Shown: in pieces, positions 1 to 14,533 of the stretch | How the letters are laid out: every line of letters starts with the position of its first letter | Numbering within the stretch: the stretch's first letter is position 1 | DNA from: Dermanyssus gallinae | Lineage: Eukaryota > Arthropoda > Arachnida > Mesostigmata > Dermanyssidae | Length of the DNA: 64,000 nucleotides | Reading direction: 5' to 3' | NCBI GenBank assembly: GCA_003439945.1 | Contig: QVRM01002067.1 | Span: forward strand, 2,454,501 to 2,518,500 | The notes under the pieces: model-generated | The model's input: the letters and a program-made list of their open reading frames with translations, nothing else | What the model was told of the DNA's origin: nothing | The model's database searches: none | Made by a program: the position numbers and the translations under genes

Positions 1-2740
1 CATTCTGTGGGGTGCGGGACCACAAAGTATCCTCTTTGTAATAAATGCGATGATCGGCTATAATATAGATATACTATTTATCAGATAACTACCCATATGT
101 ATGCATATCTACAAATAAACGTACATGCATATAATTTGCTTATTAGCCGTTAACTTTGCATTTCGGTACGAGACATCAACGTACGCTTGTAATACGATAA
201 TTATTCCGTACGTCCAAAGAAATTATGCCAATTGATTATGAAATTGGCCATACAGCGTCGAATACCAGTGACTTCTAGAGGTAATCAGAAGTGTTATCTT
301 AGTCTATGCTAAAGGTGTACAGCTTGTTTTTGTTTTGGTTGATTTCATCTAGTTCTAGCTTTCCAGAATTTCGGCGTATTGCGTTCGATGGGTGTAGAAC
401 AAAATACAACGTTTGACGTAGAAGTTTAACGACAGGAGTCGCCGTGCAATATAATTATAGCTGTCTAAAGACAACCTGGCACTATTACAGAGAGTCCATT
501 TTCTGCGACGCCTGTTTTTTTTTTATCAGCTTTGTGTTAAACTTAAGGTTTTGGGATTGCAAGGCCAAAGAGGGAATCGTCAATGCCCTTGTGTTGCTGT
601 CCTTCAACCTGTTGTTAACATTTTTACCACATTGTATATACGTTTTTAGAAAAGTTTGCATATATATATATATACGAGTATATAAATAAATTCTCTTCCA
701 ATGATGTCATCGTTACCAAGGTGAATAGATGTAAGACCAAAGAGGGGGCCTTTTGTTACACGTAGCTCACTTCAGCCGGCATAGCTAATAGCATAGTTTG
801 TTTATGATGTAATAATTTATTTAAGTTAGTTGAAACCTTAACCTAAATCTATAAATTTAAGGAAGGATTACTTTTAAGAATTTTGTAGTCTCGGGATCGA
901 AGTCACGACATTTAGTTCTGTCAGAATGGGCGGCTATCTCCTCCACTCCGTGCCGTCCACATTACCATACGTTATTTGTGCATGACACATATTGAGAGTG
1001 AGTTGCTGGGCACTGCGAGCTGAAGCGATTAGTGTATCACACTGCCATACAAAGATGCCTAGCGTTAAGTCAAGTTAAGTCAAAAGACACCTTTGAATAA
1101 GGTCATGTGTACATAAATACACAGACATTTTTTACAACCTATTTAACATCCGAATATAACTATAACATGCATCAGGTCTGCGGACTTCACAGGCTTCGTA
1201 AAACTCTCCACGTGAATGTGTTACTTATTTTCACCTAGTGCGCAATCTCTAGGTGAACTACATTCCATTTTATAATTTATTATCTACATAATTAAATATG
1301 ATCTGGTCAGTCCCGAGGCTACAATCGTTTTATACAGCAATTTTGCTATATGGTGTTATAACTATTATAGTATTGTTGTTATTGCTATTGTTGCTGCTGC
1401 TGTCGCTGTTGCAACGGCCGCCGCCATGGCCGTTGTACCAAGCATTTATTTCTACTCCCGGAATTATATTGACATATCACACAATTTTGCATATAGCTTG
1501 CATTTATACTCGATGGTAAGTTTAGGAAACCCATTTCATGAACATAACTTCATATAAAGTCCATGTATTGCACACCCGCTAACAAAGTAACTGCTTTTGC
1601 AGCATGGACCTTTCTACTAGTTAGTGATCATCGCTTCTAGTCTAAAAAAAATCCCATTAACGTCCGCAAACGGACGTAAACAAAATTAATTTTTTAAATT
1701 AAAAGGCCAAGAACGACATCCAACGACAACCGATAGGGCACTTATACACTATGACAAAATGCCCTTGCAAGCTTTTTCCTTATTATGTTTGATTAAAAAA
1801 AACTCGGAGGGCCAATGCTGTTGAGAAGAGCAGCGTCGATCTCCTTTGCCTAAAACCATGTTGTTGCTCTGGCAAGGACCTGGTACATTCTCAAATCTTC
1901 CAGCCTACACGCTATAAATGCAGATATAACTTCATAAATTACGCTCTTCTGAACGATGCCGCGCTGTGATAAGGATGTCAAGGGATCCTCTTTTAATTTC
2001 GGTATAACACTTTAAGAGGCCGGATTTCCATTCTTCAGGCAGGTAGAACGTTCTCATAATTTCAGTGAAGAGAGCAGCGAGGCAAGGAGGCAGAACAACC
2101 GTCTGTCGCAGATGTTCGTTTCGGACAAGATGTGGGTCCTCAGCCGTTCTTAACGGCGCCTCATTATAGCATACACTATCTCTGATATCCCAATCAGGCG
2201 AGTCAGCTCCTGGCGGGCTTCCAATGCCCACTGGCCTGAAAAAGCAAAAGCTATTCGTAGCTGAAAATTGGTGATCATTTAGTAAAGGTAACGTATTTAC
2301 GTGTAAATCGACATGATTACTATATGAAAGATCATGTGCACGGTTAATGAATCGTCACTGGCACTTATTTATTTTTAATAATTAAGCCTTAATATTAACT
2401 ACCGTATGAGGAAGAAAAGAGGATTGGCTAGTTGACAAATATAGGCCAATAGTCAGTCAAGTTAGTCCGAATATAGCTGCTGAATAGCGTATAACGATAA
2501 AACAAAGAGACAAAGCGTTACAAAGATTAATTGAGCGCAAGAGCAATCTTCACGTACGTAAAAATGTATACTGCACACAAATAATATAACAGGTAAAGCA
2601 TATTGAATATATTGCCTCTTTTTAGCGTAAGATTACTTTGAATTTCTGGTACAAGAGCAACAAGAAGTCAAGTAGTCAAGTAGGTTGTGTATCTGCATAT
2701 TGGACTTCGTCACTAGGCAGCACTAATATTGTTACCTACT
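1..2740. other. Left intergenic DNA, no gene recognised
   Basis: It is AT-rich with short (TA)n runs. No ORF shows family motifs or splice logic. A 9-bp perfect inverted repeat with 10-nt spacer occurs near 1231-1258 and a 7-bp one near 1660-1678. Confidence 0.5.
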
Positions 2741-2744
2741 AAGC

Positions 2745-3160
2745 GCTACAATGTGCAATTGGCGGGCGATGCAGCACAGTACCAACCTTGCACCTTGGCC
2801 TACGTCGTTCGATGAGCTTACCGTTCTCTGCAGCCGCCAAATAACCTCATGCTTTGTTTACATCGACGATATCTCCGTATCTGGCCGAAGGCTCTCTGAA
2901 CACAACAACCGTGTCTAAAGAGAGTTGCCCTGCTTACCAGAAGCAAACTTCTCACAGAAATTTTAAGAAGTCTAACGCTGCTCGGACCAGCAGTGGGAGC
3001 TGAATTTTACGGCCAAATTCTGGGAGAACTAGGCCATCGACCAGTTCATGATTCCAACCAGCCGAAAAGACATCCGCAGTTTCCATTGCCTCTCGACGCC
3101 ACAATTATAGCAGGCGAATGTAGATCTGTAATCGTGCAACCGTAACATTTCAGACCCTCC
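2745..3160 (+). pseudogene. Ty3/gypsy reverse transcriptase relic
   Basis: With several frame breaks the plus strand reads TSCFVYIDDISVSGRRLSEH and, further on, ILGELGHRPVHDSNQPKRHP. The first matches the Ty3/gypsy catalytic block (Y-x-DD-ilv-s-g...EH). The second matches the FLGH-vs-GI-p block about 60 residues later. It contains stops and no LTR was found, so it is an old inactive fragment. Confidence 0.6.
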
Positions 3161-3189
3161 AGTGATAATGTGACATGTGATAATGTGAT

Positions 3190-3470
3190 AATGACACTGT
3201 GCTGTAACCAGAATTTTTTAAGGCTTGCCTCTAACGGAAAGAGATACCAGAGTAACAACTCTGGAACGAGATATTAGGGCAACAATGATGTGATAAATGC
3301 CGTAAACGAGTATTTTGAGTCTAAAAATGCTGAACATTTGTATCGTAGTATAAAGGCTATTGAGGATCCTGGGACTAGATGGTTTGTTCTTCGGAACTTC
3401 GTGTGGACTAAACTGAAGAATTGGACAATCAAAGGCACGTGGTCTTTGACCGTCACTGCTTGTATTCCAT
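3190..3470 (+). pseudogene. Mariner transposase C-terminal relic
   Basis: The plus strand reads GKRY, then NAVNEYFESKNAEHLYRSIK and a Trp a few residues later. This pattern (GKRF...AVNEYFE...GI..LE.RW) is the end of mariner transposases. It is broken by stops upstream and runs into a (TA)n tract. Confidence 0.5.
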
Positions 3471-3505
3471 GCTGCGAACACTCTTATCCACCTAGTGGTA
3501 GATAT

Positions 3506-3606
<101 letters not shown>

Positions 3607-3611
3607 GCATT

Positions 3612-3995
3612 CGGTGCAGGTGCGAACCGAGCAGGTCATGCTTCCAGGTTAGCTGAGGCTAACAAATGCAGAAAATATTCCGGTGTGGATTATCCGCACG
3701 AATTTTGTCCGTTGGCTTTCGAGACTATGGGAACTGCAGGCCCCCTTACGCTCAAACTGATTCAACGCGTAGGCAGAAGCCTTAATCTTTCGACAGGAGA
3801 CTCGAGAGCATCCGAATTCTTGCGTCAGAGGCTGTCGCTCGACATTCAACGAGGAAATGCAGCGTCTGTTCGGGGCACATTGTTGAACTGGGCTAACCCT
3901 GGGTTAGAGAACCCGTAATCACACGTTCGCGTGGAGACAATTGTCCACTCCAAAGTGCTTACATAGCAAAGTTATATAAATAAACTGGTATGAGA
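3612..3995 (+). mobile_element. RLE LINE 3' fragment (5'-truncated)
   Basis: It reads [40 protein letters not shown] and LRQRLSLDIQRGNAASVRGT to a TAA at 3916. These match the last 110 residues of the intact RLE LINE ORF at 38036-40279, which has VPLVFETLGGPGPG and LLQRLSLAVQRGNAAAIMGT. A short 3' UTR follows, ending near AAATAAACTGG. Confidence 0.8.
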
Positions 3996-3999
3996 TGGA

Positions 4000-5492
4000 C
4001 AAATGTGTAATAAAAGTAAGGTCCGTTCAAAAATGCATTTAGAATGCGCTCACAATAGTAGCATTGTTCTTATCATTAGCTTCATCAACATCATGTATGT
4101 AAGATTAACGCCAATGGCGAGATTTCCGATAACTGCTGCGCAAGAACTGACAAAACTCGCACAACTGATCGGCAACAGAGCACTGTCTAGTACACTAAAA
4201 CCGATAACACTAACATCAACAGCTAATGCAATAATGAAACACGGATTGACCAATGTATAGGTTTATTCGGAAACTGACTCATATTAGTCCATCCGTTATA
4301 TGTATATATTCTTTCGTAACTCTGGCTGGCATACGTCGAAGTAACGACGCAGGTTCCCCACAATGTTGTTTGCTTACAGTATGATGACTCAATAAACAGT
4401 GAGTGTCAGAAAATAGTTACAAAAGGTGGATAGGCTATTCGCCGCACCCGACACACATAATCATAGTAATGAACTGCACTACATCGTACGCTTTAGCGTA
4501 ACATGTTTCTATATATATATTCTTGTACATGACTATTCAGAAATACTACTTTCATGATCGGCACTAGCTTTGGCTTTTCTTCTACTACCGCGTCGTTGCC
4601 GTTGCTGTTCGTATTATTAGCGTTCTATATACTGCTAATTATAGTAAAAAGCACCGTTGTTTAATGTGTCGTTACACGATAGGGTTTAACTTACAAGTCA
4701 GAGGACAATAGTGATATTGTGTTGTCCTCGCGTACCTACAGACGTGATATTTCCCACTACAACAAAGCACATAGCTAATCCACCAATTAACATGGTTTGC
4801 CTAAAAAGATTTTCCTCGTCGAATCCTCGCAATCTGTGTTGCCCTATCAGAAGCACGCGGTGCAGACATGGTTAAATGAGTTTAGTTAATACGGGCAGTT
4901 CACATGCACACAGATACCACATATTTTTAGCACACCCGGTAGAAATTCTCGGATTACCCCCAGTCCACACCGTACACGAATCTATACTTTAGGCTGCTTT
5001 TGATTCCGATAGGAAAATGACAAATAAAAGTGTGTCTTAAAGCCAACGTATCGCTTGCCGTAGTTAGAGGATATGGCTCACAATTCTACCTTTGGTCTCC
5101 ACTTTTTTCACAGTTATTGATTTTTGTCCTCTTCTGTCCCTTAAAAATGTTTTCTTTTTCAGTGTGCACTAAACACGCTTCAAGATTCACACATTTATGT
5201 GTCGACTAACTGCCGACAGATATGTCCCACGCATGTATGTAAGTGTGTGTCTATGAAAAGGTTCGCAATATCGCCTACTGAATAATTGAAAAATCCAGTT
5301 TTTAGTTTCCACGACAAATTTTGTCAAAACATATCCATCATTGTCTTGCCAAAATAAAACCTTTAGCGTAGACTGGATCACACCTCATATCGCATCATGG
5401 CTATACTGTTGTTGCCTCTACCAGTAATACCAGTACTAGTGTGATCATCACCACGTATAGTATCTGCCTTTATATTAATTAATGACCACGCT

Positions 5493-5530
<38 letters not shown>

Positions 5531-5862
5531 CACTGAGAGTAATACATATATGGAAGTAAATATCAAACGTTTCATTTGAGTGTTCTATATGCCCCTGTCG
5601 CATGGCTGACACCAGTTTCAAATAGCCTACGTTAGTTGCTTGATATTCGCAAAATATTCATGTCGACAACAATATTCGGCAATCCAACATCCTGCCATAC
5701 ATCAGTCGTTTCAAATGGCAGCCACTATCCGCAAGCTGTGTATTAAAAAACTGTTGATTAGAAGCTAGGTAAGTCAATGCTTGGCCGGCTACACGTGTAT
5801 TTATATGCATTGAATTTTCGGGGCGAATTTCGATACGAGTGTTTCGACCCGATTTACATAGT
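4000..5862. other. 3' flank of ceramide synthase gene, no other gene recognised
   Basis: It contains the unmapped 3' UTR of the minus-strand gene in its right part and AT-rich DNA with a (TA)n tract at 5495-5529. No ORF has recognisable motifs. Confidence 0.5.
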
Positions 5863-5919
5863 CTAGTCCTCCTTCTCATCCGAAGTACTGGATTCATCTT
5901 CGCTGCGAAGATCCTTAAT
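5863..5919 (-). CDS. CERS: Ceramide synthase exon 7 (acidic C-terminus, stop)
   Basis: It encodes 18 residues, IK then DLRSEDESSTSDEKED, and TAG at 5865-5863. Acidic Ser-rich tails with DxRS are typical of ceramide synthases, where they are CK2 phosphorylation sites; that role is known from the family and only inferred here. Confidence 0.9.
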   Translation of the reverse strand: MKDLRSEDESSTSDEKED

Positions 5920-5992
5920 CTGCAATGCAGGTACACACAGCAAATATATATGTTAAAATTTGTAAGTTTGTAAGGACATATATGATAATGTC

Positions 5993-6040
<48 letters not shown>

Positions 6041-8036
6041 TTGACAATATAGCTCACGTAATAAAAAAACTTCATAGAACATCTATCATATTGCTTATTC
6101 TTGTAAAACTAAAGGCATGCACGGTAGAAAGGTTGTAAATCCACGGTACCACTGTCTTCCAAAAATTGCACGACGTATAACTGTCAACGATTTCTGAACA
6201 GGCTTAGCGGGACCAATACTTACGTCTGAATTAAAACAGAAGCACTGCCGATCAGCAGTAAAAGAACAAAGAAAAACGGTCGCAAAGCTCATACTTACGG
6301 TACTAACTCCCGGGCTAGTCAGCGCCTGAATGACGATCTTCACTATGAAAACCGTCCAAATTATGTGCAGCACCTGGAGCGCAAGCAGCAGGCTGGAACC
6401 AACACAATAAGCATACACATAATGTAATACACATACACAGATATATACTTGGTGTGTTATTGCTTAATAAATCGGAAGTCATATCTTCAGTGGATATAGT
6501 TTTATACACGGCCTAAGTCACTTAACTGAGCATTTCCGCCATTTCATAGATCACTAAATTTAGAAGAAAAACATATATATACGAGGGCAGATCGACAAGT
6601 TTCAGTACCTTGAATTTGAAAAATTTAACAGAAAATTTAACCAAGTTCTCCCATTTGTATTGCTTAGAAGAACCATTCATCAGCTACACACGGGCCAAAT
6701 TTCGTCAATCGGTGGCGACGTGTGTTGTTTGAGTTTGGTTTAAAGAACTAAATACAACGAGGTTCGGCGATTTTGAATGGAATCCTCAGGCGTTAGCAAA
6801 AGACCCTAAATTGCCTCAGAGAATGGTTACTAAAGACGAGTCATGGATATATGGTTAAAACATCGAGACCAAAGCCCAAATCCTCTCAGTGGTGTTTCCA
6901 AGGAGAGAGTTATACGAAGAAATTAGTCAGAGTAGTCGAATTACATACCTGTTGAAGATGTAGTAGGCAGCAAACATTTCAATAACAAACGTGGCCTGAT
7001 AGGCTGTTGAATAGATGATTCGGTACGGATACAGTCCTAGTCGGGAGACAAGCCACGATAGCGTAAAGACCACAAATAAGACATCTGCCGCCTTTTGTTT
7101 CTTTACGTATTTCGCCATTTTGGCAGCTTCGAGAGGCACATCAGCGAAGTCGTGCAACAACATTACCTGCATACACATGTCCGCAAGAATCCCGGCGGTT
7201 GTTATACATTTGTCTCTCTCTTAATTTGTGCACACGTACAAGTATACACGTAATTCATCACAGGAACACTTAAATATTACTCAATGAAAAATGTTTTTGT
7301 TAACACTGACATATATATTTCAATATTTTCCAATATTAAGACAATGCCTAATAAACTTCGACCTTTTTAAAGGTAACAACAACGTACACACGCCTATAAC
7401 ATATATCGCCGTTATGAATATATGTGCGCTCTGAAATTAGGATATAAGATTGATTAGTAAGTTATTTTGAACATACGTGGTTCTATTTTTGAAAGCTCAT
7501 ACTGCGGCATCATAAATAGACGATTTAAGTGTTGTGTTTACCAGAGTGCCAATGCGTGTTAGGTTGCAGGTCCATGAGAATGCCATCAGCATGATGGTGA
7601 CGATGTGATGAACAAACATCTGCCAGAAATCCTTTCGCTTGACGTCAAGGAACTGCGAGAACGTGAGCGATATGTAGAAGCCCAGCTCGATCATGTAGTA
7701 CCACCATACATCAGGCGTCATGTTATGGTGCGGAAAATCATACCTGGCCGTCCAAACATTCCAACAACCACACCAGAACAACCAACAGCGTAAGCATTGC
7801 ATCGAGAAAATCAGCAAACCAAAGCATGGCTAAGTACACCAGTATTTCGATTAATTGATTGAATACAAATATAGTATAAAGATCGTCAGTGCAACGTGGG
7901 ACCATTGATTTAATTATTAAGAGTATCACATGTTAGGGTAGCGAGCAGTTTAAAAAGAAATGACCCATACGTTACACGTATTAAGTGTCATAGCATTTCA
8001 AAGTAGATTAACGATAATAAAGTTGCTTTGTTAATC

Positions 8037-8117
<81 letters not shown>

Positions 8118-11105
8118 TAAATATAACTTGTAGGACATCATATTTTACATTATTTGCTCGCACTGTAAGAATATATATATATATATATATATATATAACG
8201 ATTAGCTAGTTACTAACCAACAGTGCATCGTGTCCCAGAGCCATGGTTTATCGGAGAGACACCAGCAGCCATAGACAAACACGGCCGCGTAGTAGGAACA
8301 GCGCCATGCCGATTCGGAAAACTTGTCAAGGGACGTTGGCTTGTCGACGCGCGCCCGTTGCCTCCACCAACGTTCGACGTCACGCTCGGGCCAACCGACG
8401 AGCGGAGCGACCTTCGACACCTTCAGACGTCGTATCAGTTGAGGACCACCAGGTCAACCCGGAAAACAGCATCCCAGCCATGAAGCAATCAACAACAAAG
8501 ACGTTAGAAGACCCCCAACGTATCCACTGTGCATGATCATATAGTTTCTTCTATCTCTCTCTCTCTCTCTCAGTGTGCAATATAGCTATAGTTACCAATG
8601 GCTTGTTGACAAAAGAATCGAACTGGCGATAGAAGATAAAATAGACTCTCTTGACTATCTACTTCGGCGGCTATCTCTAGCGGTTCAGCGCGGCAATGCG
8701 GAAGCAACAATGGGCACAATGAGGAGCTGCCTCGAGGATAGGCTCGGTTGGTAGCGCTCTTCACCAACCCTTGCGCAGTTAGTTAATCTCATCTCCCTGT
8801 AAACCTGAACTGGAAAAATAAATCTAAGGTTGGTACCAATGAGTGTAACTAAATTTGACTTTCAGATGTAACTGCCTTCATTGTACCAAATAGTTTAACT
8901 CTGGCAATAATAATATACTTGTATGTACACTCTTGCAGGAGCCAGTCACGAGCAAACTCACTAACAAGCAAGTGAGCGAACAGCATAATAAACACTCCAA
9001 CACAAAACCAACAAATTAGAGAAATTAGGACCAAGGGTTCTAAAAGCTGCAAAGAATAGGGCGGAAGGAGACAAAAGTATGGCAACATTTATCGCTGGCC
9101 GTGCAAACGTCACTCAGTGTCTCTACAAGGAAGTGTGGTCTCAATACTAGAATAATAAGAGTTGAGAAATTATTTTTTTTGTCTTAGTGAATATTACAAC
9201 TGTCCCAACACTTGAACATTATATATATATATATATATATATATATAATGTTCGATGTTTCCTACGATCTTTCGGCGCGCAGGTAAAGCGTCCTTGGAAG
9301 TTCCCCCTTCCCCCCTCTCCTATCGTCCTACTACGCCAAACGGAGCATTGGCGCCGTTTCCATTTATTACGGTGATGATTATAACTTGGGGGCTCTAGCA
9401 GCACTGTTGTCATTTGAACGTCAAGAAGCTTACCCCCAACAGCGAAAAATCGTCTGAATTGACTGCATATATAGCGTTTCTTCTTTGTATCTTCCTTAGT
9501 CACTAACACGCTTTTACCCACCTTGCATAAAATTATAGATACCAGAAAGTAGCTCGCAATAAAAAAAAATTAAAAGGCTTTGAAAAAAAATTGAAAGAAC
9601 AAGAACACACACAGATAAGCTTCTAACGGCTGAAACCTTAGCGCCTCTACTCGGGCTGCCCCATGTTACAGCTAAAAGGAATCGCCAAGCGCCCCACACA
9701 TTAGATCAAACCGCTCCAAATATCTTCTCAGTGCGGTATACGCCACTATCGCCTCTAATGCCGACGGTGGGATCGAAAAAAAGTTCAGGTATGACATAAA
9801 CGTCTTTTTCTACATTTCAATCATATCACGGGTGAGCAAAGACAAACGACAAATAATGTTGTTAGAAGTTTTAAGTTTCGTTTCAGTGCTCGACATTTCA
9901 CGACCCTTTAAAGACTTCCCATCAAGTAAATGTTTATAAAAAGCTCAAGCGCTTCATGACACCGGACATTGACCCCCTTTCTTGTATCCCTCCACAAATG
10001 TAAGGGCGAAATTGATAGTATATAGCTTCAAAAGTATCATTGAGTGTGAGAGTCAGACGGAGACCTTTAGAGTGAAAGAGGATTTAGTAGGCGAACACAA
10101 TATCGATTTTCCAAGTCACGCACCGTGGCTACAATCGAGATAATAATAATAATAATACTTCCACGGCCACCATTCCCGCCCCGGTGCTGCTGCTGCATAA
10201 AAGTCCACCAATCACTGCAGGCTGGCGACAATTTAGTCTAGATACCAAGTGATGCATGCATACCACATTGGTGTCTAAGGAACATCGCCGTCGTTGAAAG
10301 CAGCAGTGGCGACAATGGTGAGAACAGTGATGAGTGGCCAGTAATAGTGTTAACGTGTTTGTGACATGTTGTTTGCCCCTTTGTGTGCAGTGGCCCCCCG
10401 AACCAACCAATACTTTTAACTGTTTGTTAGCTACCAGACGTAAAACACACACAACTATTTGTCACTATACTAGCGCAGGTATATATATATATATATATAT
10501 ATATAAGCTTTTTATGCAGATTCACACGAAGTCACCATATTACTAGATGTTGATAGACAAGCACTAAAGGAAGAAAATCCAGTCCACTACTACAGTTGGC
10601 ACAATGAGTGACTCAGGCACTTTGTGCAGAGTTTGCCTTCTTTATGTCTAGAACGTCAGAGGGCCTGAATTATGACGCGGTATCGATTGCGTACGGCAGC
10701 ATACGGCGGCAAAATCAGACTGTTCACCAAACCCCGGCACAGCACAGTATAAACCATGCAAATAATAGAGTTATACCACCGAGATAATACACCTTAATTC
10801 ATGTTAATTACGCATTCGAAATATTATATACCAACCCAGAACTCTATTGAGTATATATATATATATATATATATTGCACGCTTTTTTAGTTCTTGTTTTG
10901 ATTGCTCGGAGTCTGCCAGAGAACGCTTGTAGCGGAAGATGGTAGTTGTTTATAATAGTACGTATGGCTACGCTGAATTTGCAAATTTGTCAGTTTTTCA
11001 GATGAAAGAAAATTTTGGTGTGCGGCTTTTGAAGATACTCCAAAAACTTCATGTTAGAAATTTAGAAAAGAGCAATACTTAATAGAAACATCAGTTAAAC
11101 TGCCA

Positions 11106-11198
<93 letters not shown>

Positions 11199-12380
11199 AG
11201 AAAACTATATAAATTATCAAACGTTTCTTTGATGGCCGACTCACCTCATCAGCGGGTGGCTTGTGCTGGGAGCCTGTCTGGCCTCTTTGGCCTGAGCGGA
11301 ATGCTTGTTCTAGCAGCCGGTCCTTGTCGGACGACACCATCGGCCGGGACGGACGAGGTCTGAGTCCGAACCAACGTCCAACTGGTTTGAAGACACATCT
11401 AAAATTCAACATGCAACAACGACAACTATGGTTTCAATGCAAATATTTGGAATGTTTCCTAACTTGCCTTGTTAGTCTGGCTTATCATCGATGCTGTCAC
11501 GATTGTGTGATTTTGCCCAGAGATCTATCTGGCTTGTGCTATATCGACTCTTACGACCGACTCAATATTCAATAACACAGTTAAATACATTAACAGTTGA
11601 ATTCGTTTCTTTTAGAGGTTTTGTAAACTTTTCAATGGTAAAAGTTAAAATATAAGCATTTACATTACAACCAAGGCCATGTTTACGATGCCACCAAATG
11701 GAAACGGTTAAAATTCGGTTAAAATGTATTTATCAAAAAATACACTACTACCTTAATACACGATATCTAGTCTGGCCTTCATTCTTCAGTCTGCAAAGAG
11801 TGGGGCTCTAGACGTTTCCGACTTTCCTTTTCAATACTCTGTTCGTCACTATTCTGACGACTTTCATAAAGTTACGTCCGGCTCTACAATTAGACAGGTC
11901 TACCTGATGAGCCCCTGAGCTCTTGAGGGAAGAGAAACACTACCTCCAACACCTCCCACCCCACACCAGCCTTCTCTCTCTCTCTCTTTCTTTTTAATGT
12001 ACTCTTCAACCGTTTATTTCGTCGGCTTGTCAGTTTATGGAGAGAAACGTAATAATAAATTCAGTTTCTACAGAAATTGTCAAAAGCAACCCGCTACAAT
12101 AAGTAAAGTGTGAAGTGGCAAAATAAAACAGCTAAAAATGCTACCAATCATTGGCGCGGTTGTGCGAAAAATAGGAACAGATCATTTACTTTTTCTACTC
12201 CTACGTCGTCTTCTTTTTGGAGATATATAGGCTCCTTCTGGACGAACGCGCGAAAAAACAAACAGCAATAAAAGGGAATTTACAAAGGTAACAACAACAA
12301 CAGTAGCAAACGCGTTGACATCAGATGTCGTCCGCCGTCTCTCATTCCTGTCCTTCTCTGTTCTCTGCTACAACACCAGC

Positions 12381-12415
<35 letters not shown>

Positions 12416-12679
12416 TTGATTATCTGATTAAAGTGTCGTGCTGACTGAAGCAATGCGACGATCTCTGCTGCTATCGGCGTGATCGTCATTGTCAACAACA
12501 GCTCCCCCTCCTCCTGCTGCTGCTGCTGCTGCGAACGCCGCTGTTCGACTTGTCGTCAACTACAACATCCAACCAGGACACAACACTGAATGAATGAATT
12601 ATGAATAAGCGAGCATCCCCTTCCTAAACCGCATCGCGTTTATTACACGATACACAACTTACACACATACTGCAAACGC

Positions 12680-12742
<63 letters not shown>

Positions 12743-12857
12743 TAGCGCTACCGGCCGTGGCAACACAAGCCATAGTGATATAATTAATCTTGTTGAACTT
12801 GAGGACTAAGCGTTTCGTCGGCACAGCTGGATAACTTGTGATCATAGAGCGCCAGCC

Positions 12858-12897
<40 letters not shown>

Positions 12898-14489
12898 TGT
12901 ATACAAATGCAACATGCTATAGAAGAAGAAAAGCTCGCGTCTGATTGTTGCAAAAAATTGTGGCAAATGACAACAAATGGCAACGGCCTCAAAGCATCCC
13001 ATCTATTAGATCACGGCTCAGATGTGAATACTTCATGAAATAGTCAATCAACAGTGACTAACATAACCATACATGAAAGGATTTGCTGTAAAAGTAATAC
13101 TAATAATAATAATAAGTAAATAAATAATAGTAAATATAATAATAAAATATAATAAATATAATAATAAATAATAAGTAATAAATAATAATAAGTAATAGTA
13201 ATAGTAAATAATAATAAGTAATAGTAAATAAAGTAAAAGTAATACTAATAATAATATTAATAATGATAATAATAATAATAAGTAAACAAGACGACAATTG
13301 AATTAAGAACCACAGTTAAGCTATACTCCCGAAAGCGAGAGTAAAAACAAAGAATAACAACAGCAAAACAAAGTTTCTCAGTGCGGAAATAAACTGCCGA
13401 TGACTACATGATGCCTACAATGACTACGATATATATATATATATATGTATATATGTGTAAAAGTTTATGTCTACTGAGCTACCACAATCAATACACGTTC
13501 ATATATATATATATATATATATATATACACGTGTGTAGATCATTATCTGGATGTAAGAAAGTCAATTGGCCTTAACCAGCAATCTAGGTAATGTATGAGA
13601 CAATACCAATGCGCACTCGTCAGTCAAACAACTGCAAACGCCCGCAAACTTTTTTTGTGTGACCGCATTTCTAAGCTAAGCGGAACCTAGCTACACTAAT
13701 TGACGCGTAATAATGATAGCTATGCACACGTTTAAACATTCGCACCAACTTCCTCATAGACAAGGTAAACAGATGGTTCCCTACAGTATTTTATTTACGA
13801 AACATATAAATAAATATCCCTATTCACTACTACAGATAGGTTTAGTAGATTATACATATAGTGGATAACTGCTCCAAAAGTAGTATTTTTCTTTGCCACA
13901 TTTCGTGTATAGAATTACGTGCATATATATGTTGCACCCGATAACTTACTAAAGTGCGACATATCCTCATTTGTTTTTAAACGACTCAATCTGTCAGTCT
14001 CTAAGCTTAATTTTCCAACGTTTCCTTGAGGGCCAAACGGAGAGCGAACTTTGATCCCTCAAAAACAAGAAGCCTATGTCCTTGACCGCCGTATCATGCA
14101 AACCCTTAGAAAGCGTAATGGCCCTGCCGTCTATTATAATGCCAACAGACACAACTTAATTGCCAACGAACAGTTTGTTTACCGTCCTGATAACGGCTGC
14201 GTACCTCATTTGTTAGATACGCAATATGATTGGGTCGAGCATAAAGATAAATCCAAATGCTTGAATGTAATATACATAAATTTGAAGTCTGGTGACAAGT
14301 AGGCTACATGGATAAGGAACTTCTCACGTGAACGAACCTCAATGGCATTCTCGCTAGCCGCAGCGTCCACGATGATACTCTGTAAATAGTACAATTGACC
14401 CTGCACTGACTGATAGAGTTCTAAAACTCCTTTCCTCGTCCTAAAAACCTCCAACTAAGGTCGATGATCATACAAATGATTAATATTAC

Positions 14490-14533
<44 letters not shown>

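Noticed and set aside
890..1060. Minus-strand B-box-like sequence (GACTTCGATCCCGAG)
   Set aside because: No convincing A-box or family member; too weak to call a SINE.
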